A stretch of DNA of 35,493 nt from JBKHBT01 sp046542255 (GTDB lineage Bacteria > UBP14 > UBA6098 > JBKHBT01). The position numbers and the translations under genes are program-made. Below are positions 32,722 through 35,493 of the stretch, piece by piece. How positions within the stretch are numbered: the first letter of the stretch is position 1; each line of letters starts with the position of its first letter. The notes under the pieces were generated by a model. It had not been told where the DNA came from. It ran no database searches and was given only the letters and a program-made list of their open reading frames with translations. The stretch is taken from NCBI GenBank assembly GCA_046542255.1, contig JBKHBT010000030.1, forward strand, positions 1-35,493, read 5' to 3'.

Positions 32722-35175
32722 TTATTTTATATAGACAATTCGCCTATTGAGCATATAGCCATTGCAATTAATCCTCACAATATAAATTCCGGAATCGATT
32801 TGGCCATCTGGTTGCCAGATTGCTCTTTTGCCATCTATCTCTTCTACCAAATGCCCATGGATATCGTAGATTTCTATCTCTTGGCCATTATTGGAGTAAA
32901 TATTTACAGCGCTATTGAATGGATTAGGATATGCCCAAATTCTCATCTTATCCGGTATATCGGTATTTTCGAAAACGGCATCGAAATTCTGAACATAGAA
33001 AAGGCAGGTGTCCGAAAGCGCATAATCGGATGCAATAATCATGACAGTATCGAGCAGATTGCCAGAAGAAATATAAACAATCGCCGAATCACCCAAAAGA
33101 TAAGATTCGCTTGCTGATAATATTTCTAAGTGCAGGCCATCGGAATCCGGGTCTTCTACATTGAATTCTATGATATGCGAACTTGTGGTATCGAAAAAGC
33201 TAATCGTGCCCGGTGGACATATCGTGAATTCTGGCGGCATATTCGGCACAATATCGGCATAGAAAATGCAGCTATCACAGCCAATATGGTCGCAGGCAAT
33301 GATGTTGAAATTGATCCTGGCGCCGACTGCGGAAGTTACTTCAGGCCAGACAAGCAGGCTATCGCCAAGCCTTTCGATTCCTGATGGAAGGCCATAGCTA
33401 TATTCGATACTGTCGCCTTCATAGTCGTGGGCGAGGTAGAAAATCGAGATGCTATCACCATTTCTGATTTCAAAATCATCCGGGCATAGTATAAATTCCG
33501 GCGGATTATTTGGAGCGATTTCAATATCGAAAAAACAGCTATCGCATTTGTATTCATCGCAAACTTCAATGAAGAATTCTGCTGTATCGCCCGGCTCGGC
33601 CATTGCCGGCCAGATGACCCTGTTACCTTCTATGTAGGCATCATAAGGGCCTTCCAATGTGATTGTGAGTGAATCATCCTCGGAATCGAAAATATCGAAG
33701 AAAGCTGTCAAAGTGTCAAAGGCTCGAATTGTAGTATCAGATGGGCAAATATAGAAAACAGGCGCTAAATTTTCATCGATATAAAAAAGCCCGGACGGCT
33801 CATGAGTTGTATTTCCAAAGCTATCGGTTACAAATAGGTTGAAAACTCCATCGAAATCTGGCCAATCATAGACCATCCATTCCGCTGAAACAATCGATGA
33901 TGGCAAAATTGCAACCGTATCGTCCCATATCATAACTTCGGTATGGCCGCCATTTAAGAAGCTATCTGTCGCCGACCATCGAAGCTCGGAATTGGCGCCG
34001 GCAATCAATGTATCTTCATAATCGATTTCAGATGGCATGAGCCATTCCAAAGTAGGGCTGATATTATCCAAACAAAATGGATCGGTATAGAAGAAATTAA
34101 TCTGGTCGAAAAGAGAAAGCTGATAAACATGATATCTCGAATAATCGACTACCCAAAGATTGACACCATCCCATGCTGCGCCTTCTGCACCAGTAGCCAC
34201 AACAACCTCGCCAGTCGGAATGGTATGGATAATCTCTTTCAGCTCGGGATCGATTGCATAGACGATATTATCATTGGAAAAGCACCATATCAGCCCCAGG
34301 CCATAAGCGAGGCCATCGGCCGATGTCGCCGGAGACGATACGCCGAATTCCGGGAAAAACATCGTATCCTGTAAGGAAAATGTAGCGGTATCAAGAGCGA
34401 TGAATGTTCCCTGTGAAAAGGAAACCCAAAGGTTTTCACCATCGAAAGCAGCTCCGGCCAGATGAACCGAAGTTCCCGGAAGTGACCACCAGTCGCTTCT
34501 CACTGCATGAGAAACACCTGTTTCGAAGTCGAATTCTTTTAGAATTACTCTCGTATCTTCTATCCAAAATAGCCTGTCGCCAGCAAATGCCATATCCGAA
34601 GGGCCGACAGCAACAGTGCCGATGAAAATCGAATCGCCCTCTGTCAATTCTGGAAGTGTATATGGCCTTATCCAGCAATGATTGGTCAAATCTTCATGAT
34701 ACATGACCCATAGCTGGCCATGTTTATATGCCAGCCCGAAAGCGCGTTCTGTCGGGCGCAGGCTGTCATTTGCCATGAAGGAATCGACGATGGAATAGGA
34801 CTCCAGCATCGAATCGAAGACAGCGAATTTCCCCTGAATACCGCATTCTTCGATATCGCCTAGATCAGTCGTCATATCCCATAGAAAGCAATGCCGCTCG
34901 CCAGTGTCTGATGATGCAACCCGCCAGCCATAATTGGGCTTCTCAAAGCCAGTCAATGTATCCAGCAGCGTAACCATGGGAAGGCGGCTGTCCGGGTCAT
35001 GGACATAGTTGCCGAGTACATTCATGGATATTGTCGAGTCGGTAGAACTTTGGGCATCGTAGCAAATGCGAACAAGCCCGCTTCCATCGGTCATTTGCCC
35101 GATTACAAGATCGGTTACGACAGGTTGAGAAAAGATCGAAAATATAATCGACAAAATAAGTAAATAGCGATACAC
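32722..35175 (-). CDS. large secreted protein with cysteine-bearing Ig-like repeats and T9SS sorting domain
   Basis: An 817-residue exported protein. Signal peptide ~1-16. Residues ~20-100 form an N-terminal beta domain (VIGQMTDGSGLVRICYDAQ) often found in exported proteins of these phyla. A beta-propeller-like region covers ~140-355 with repeated LW-V and GENLWVSF-type strands. Three Ig- or cadherin-like repeats of ~85 residues start near 469, 556 and 645 with (N)xxPxFxxCP. The first two end in CDSC (544-547, 633-636). The sorting tail has YPNPFNSAV, IEIYDIHGHL and SGIYIV. The start is GTG, seven bases after GGGGG. It has its own strong promoter. Probably surface-attached, with an unknown adhesive or structural role. 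Confidence 0.85.
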   Translation of the reverse strand: MYRYLLILSIIFSIFSQPVVTDLVIGQMTDGSGLVRICYDAQSSTDSTISMNVLGNYVHDPDSRLPMVTLLDTLTGFEKPNYGWRVASSDTGERHCFLWDMTTDLGDIEECGIQGKFAVFDSMLESYSIVDSFMANDSLRPTERAFGLAYKHGQLWVMYHEDLTNHCWIRPYTLPELTEGDSIFIGTVAVGPSDMAFAGDRLFWIEDTRVILKEFDFETGVSHAVRSDWWSLPGTSVHLAGAAFDGENLWVSFSQGTFIALDTATFSLQDTMFFPEFGVSSPATSADGLAYGLGLIWCFSNDNIVYAIDPELKEIIHTIPTGEVVVATGAEGAAWDGVNLWVVDYSRYHVYQLSLFDQINFFYTDPFCLDNISPTLEWLMPSEIDYEDTLIAGANSELRWSATDSFLNGGHTEVMIWDDTVAILPSSIVSAEWMVYDWPDFDGVFNLFVTDSFGNTTHEPSGLFYIDENLAPVFYICPSDTTIRAFDTLTAFFDIFDSEDDSLTITLEGPYDAYIEGNRVIWPAMAEPGDTAEFFIEVCDEYKCDSCFFDIEIAPNNPPEFILCPDDFEIRNGDSISIFYLAHDYEGDSIEYSYGLPSGIERLGDSLLVWPEVTSAVGARINFNIIACDHIGCDSCIFYADIVPNMPPEFTICPPGTISFFDTTSSHIIEFNVEDPDSDGLHLEILSASESYLLGDSAIVYISSGNLLDTVMIIASDYALSDTCLFYVQNFDAVFENTDIPDKMRIWAYPNPFNSAVNIYSNNGQEIEIYDIHGHLVEEIDGKRAIWQPDGQIDSGIYIVRINCNGYMLNRRIVYIK

Positions 35176-35204
35176 ATAAACCCCCGATTTATAGTTCTAT
35201 TTAC

Positions 35205-35233
35205 AATTTATTTTAATTTAGGTTTCTTGTCAA
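35205..35233 (-). promoter_or_regulatory. promoter of the 817-residue secreted protein gene
   Basis: On the minus strand, TTGACA (35233-35228), a 17 bp spacer and TAAATT (35210-35205). The start point is ~23 nt before the GTG start at 35175, with GGGGG between. Confidence 0.6.
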
Positions 35234-35241
35234 GTTCTTAT

Positions 35242-35281
35242 GAAGTAAATGTGGCTTTGATATGTCATCTTCTAAAGCCAT
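35242..35281. repeat. degenerate copy of the palindromic repeat
   Basis: GAAGTAAATGTGG, CTTTGATATGTC and then ATCTTCTAAAGCCATA follow the order of blocks in the full copy at 35302-35349, including the AAAGCCATA that comes after it. The central stem is lost. It extends the array to three units at this end. Confidence 0.45.
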
Positions 35282-35301
35282 AAAAACATATATTATAACT
35301 A

Positions 35302-35340
35302 GAGAAGTATGACAATGCGGAACAGCGCTTTGTCTCTTCT
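35302..35340. repeat. 39-nt palindromic repeat, copy 3
   Basis: Identical to copy 1 (61-99) except that the right arm reads CGCTTTGTC, which leaves one mismatch in the 9 bp stem. The outer AGAAG/CTTCT stem is intact. Confidence 0.85.
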
Positions 35341-35410
35341 AAAGCCATACATAAATAAAATATAAAATACATAATTTATATAGCTAGATGCTTTACTGAT
35401 GTTTTGGCCT

Positions 35411-35449
35411 GAGAAGTATGACAATGCGGAACTGCGCATTGTCTCTTCT
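35411..35449. repeat. 39-nt palindromic repeat, copy 4
   Basis: Identical to copy 1 except in the loop (GAACTG), so the stem is perfect. The lead between copies 3 and 4 keeps GCTTTAC, GTTTTGGCC and an ATAAA-rich start like the unit at 114-207. The centre-to-centre distance is 109 bp. The remaining 44 bases of the window show no gene. Confidence 0.85.
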
Positions 35450-35493
35450 CGGCTCGCTTAATCATTCCGACAACATATTGCGAAACAGTTTTG

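Overview
The window reads as a piece of chromosome from an uncultured Gram-negative bacterium, roughly 40% G+C by eye. Three large exported proteins (minus strand 234-1421, plus strand 12961-16734, minus strand 32722-35175) end in the same ~70-residue tail with a YPNP motif, an IEIYD-like strand and an SGIY-like strand. This is the C-terminal sorting domain of the type IX (Por) secretion system. Together with an outer-membrane-like protein, lipoproteins and a FlgD-type Ig domain, this points to the FCB superphylum or a nearby candidate phylum (Cloacimonadota, Zixibacteria or WOR-3 type). The exact phylum cannot be fixed from the sequence. Host genes are rich in the word TCGA, and several well-formed promoters have TTGnnn, a 16-17 bp spacer and TATATT or TAAATT.

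Layout. 1-233: two tandem ~113 bp repeats carrying a hairpin. 234-1421: vWA adhesin-like secreted protein. 1905-3705: split transketolase. 3921-4004: tRNA-Leu(CAA). 4070-6112: UvrB. 6113-7613: an AT-rich, TCGA-poor islet with a DUF6155 gene, an orphan antitoxin-like gene and two inverted repeats. 7614-10864: exported TPR protein and a TMTC-like polytopic membrane glycosyltransferase with TPRs. 10977-11795: LEA14-type lipoprotein. 11972-18073: operon of a TPR/FlgD-Ig lipoprotein, a giant subtilisin and a PAS-array protein with a four-cysteine tail. 18363-19031: sigma-70-like factor with a cysteine tail. 19041-20535: outer-membrane beta-barrel-like protein and a YfaP-like lipoprotein. 20618-23788: epimerase and two GT4 glycosyltransferases. 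23926-25442: exported DUF3108-like protein and iron-sulfur-type flavoprotein. 25461-27412: three exported beta-sandwich proteins. 27713-30382: histidine kinase and HD-GYP response regulator. 30471-31724: 2-hydroxyacyl-CoA dehydratase-like protein. 32004-32684: PgeF. 32722-35175: large secreted protein. 35176-35493: more copies of the hairpin repeat.

The dominant theme is the cell surface: secreted proteins, lipoproteins, an outer-membrane protein, glycan synthesis and peptidoglycan quality control. Sensory genes (PAS protein, kinase/HD-GYP pair, sigma factor) lie between them. Housekeeping genes (transketolase, UvrB, tRNA-Leu, PgeF) are scattered. The strongest leads for something undescribed are the hairpin-repeat family at both ends, the three-gene exported module at 25461-27412, the subtilisin/TPR-FlgD/PAS operon, and a candidate small RNA near 1801-1858. 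There is no CRISPR array, rRNA, integrase or transposase gene.
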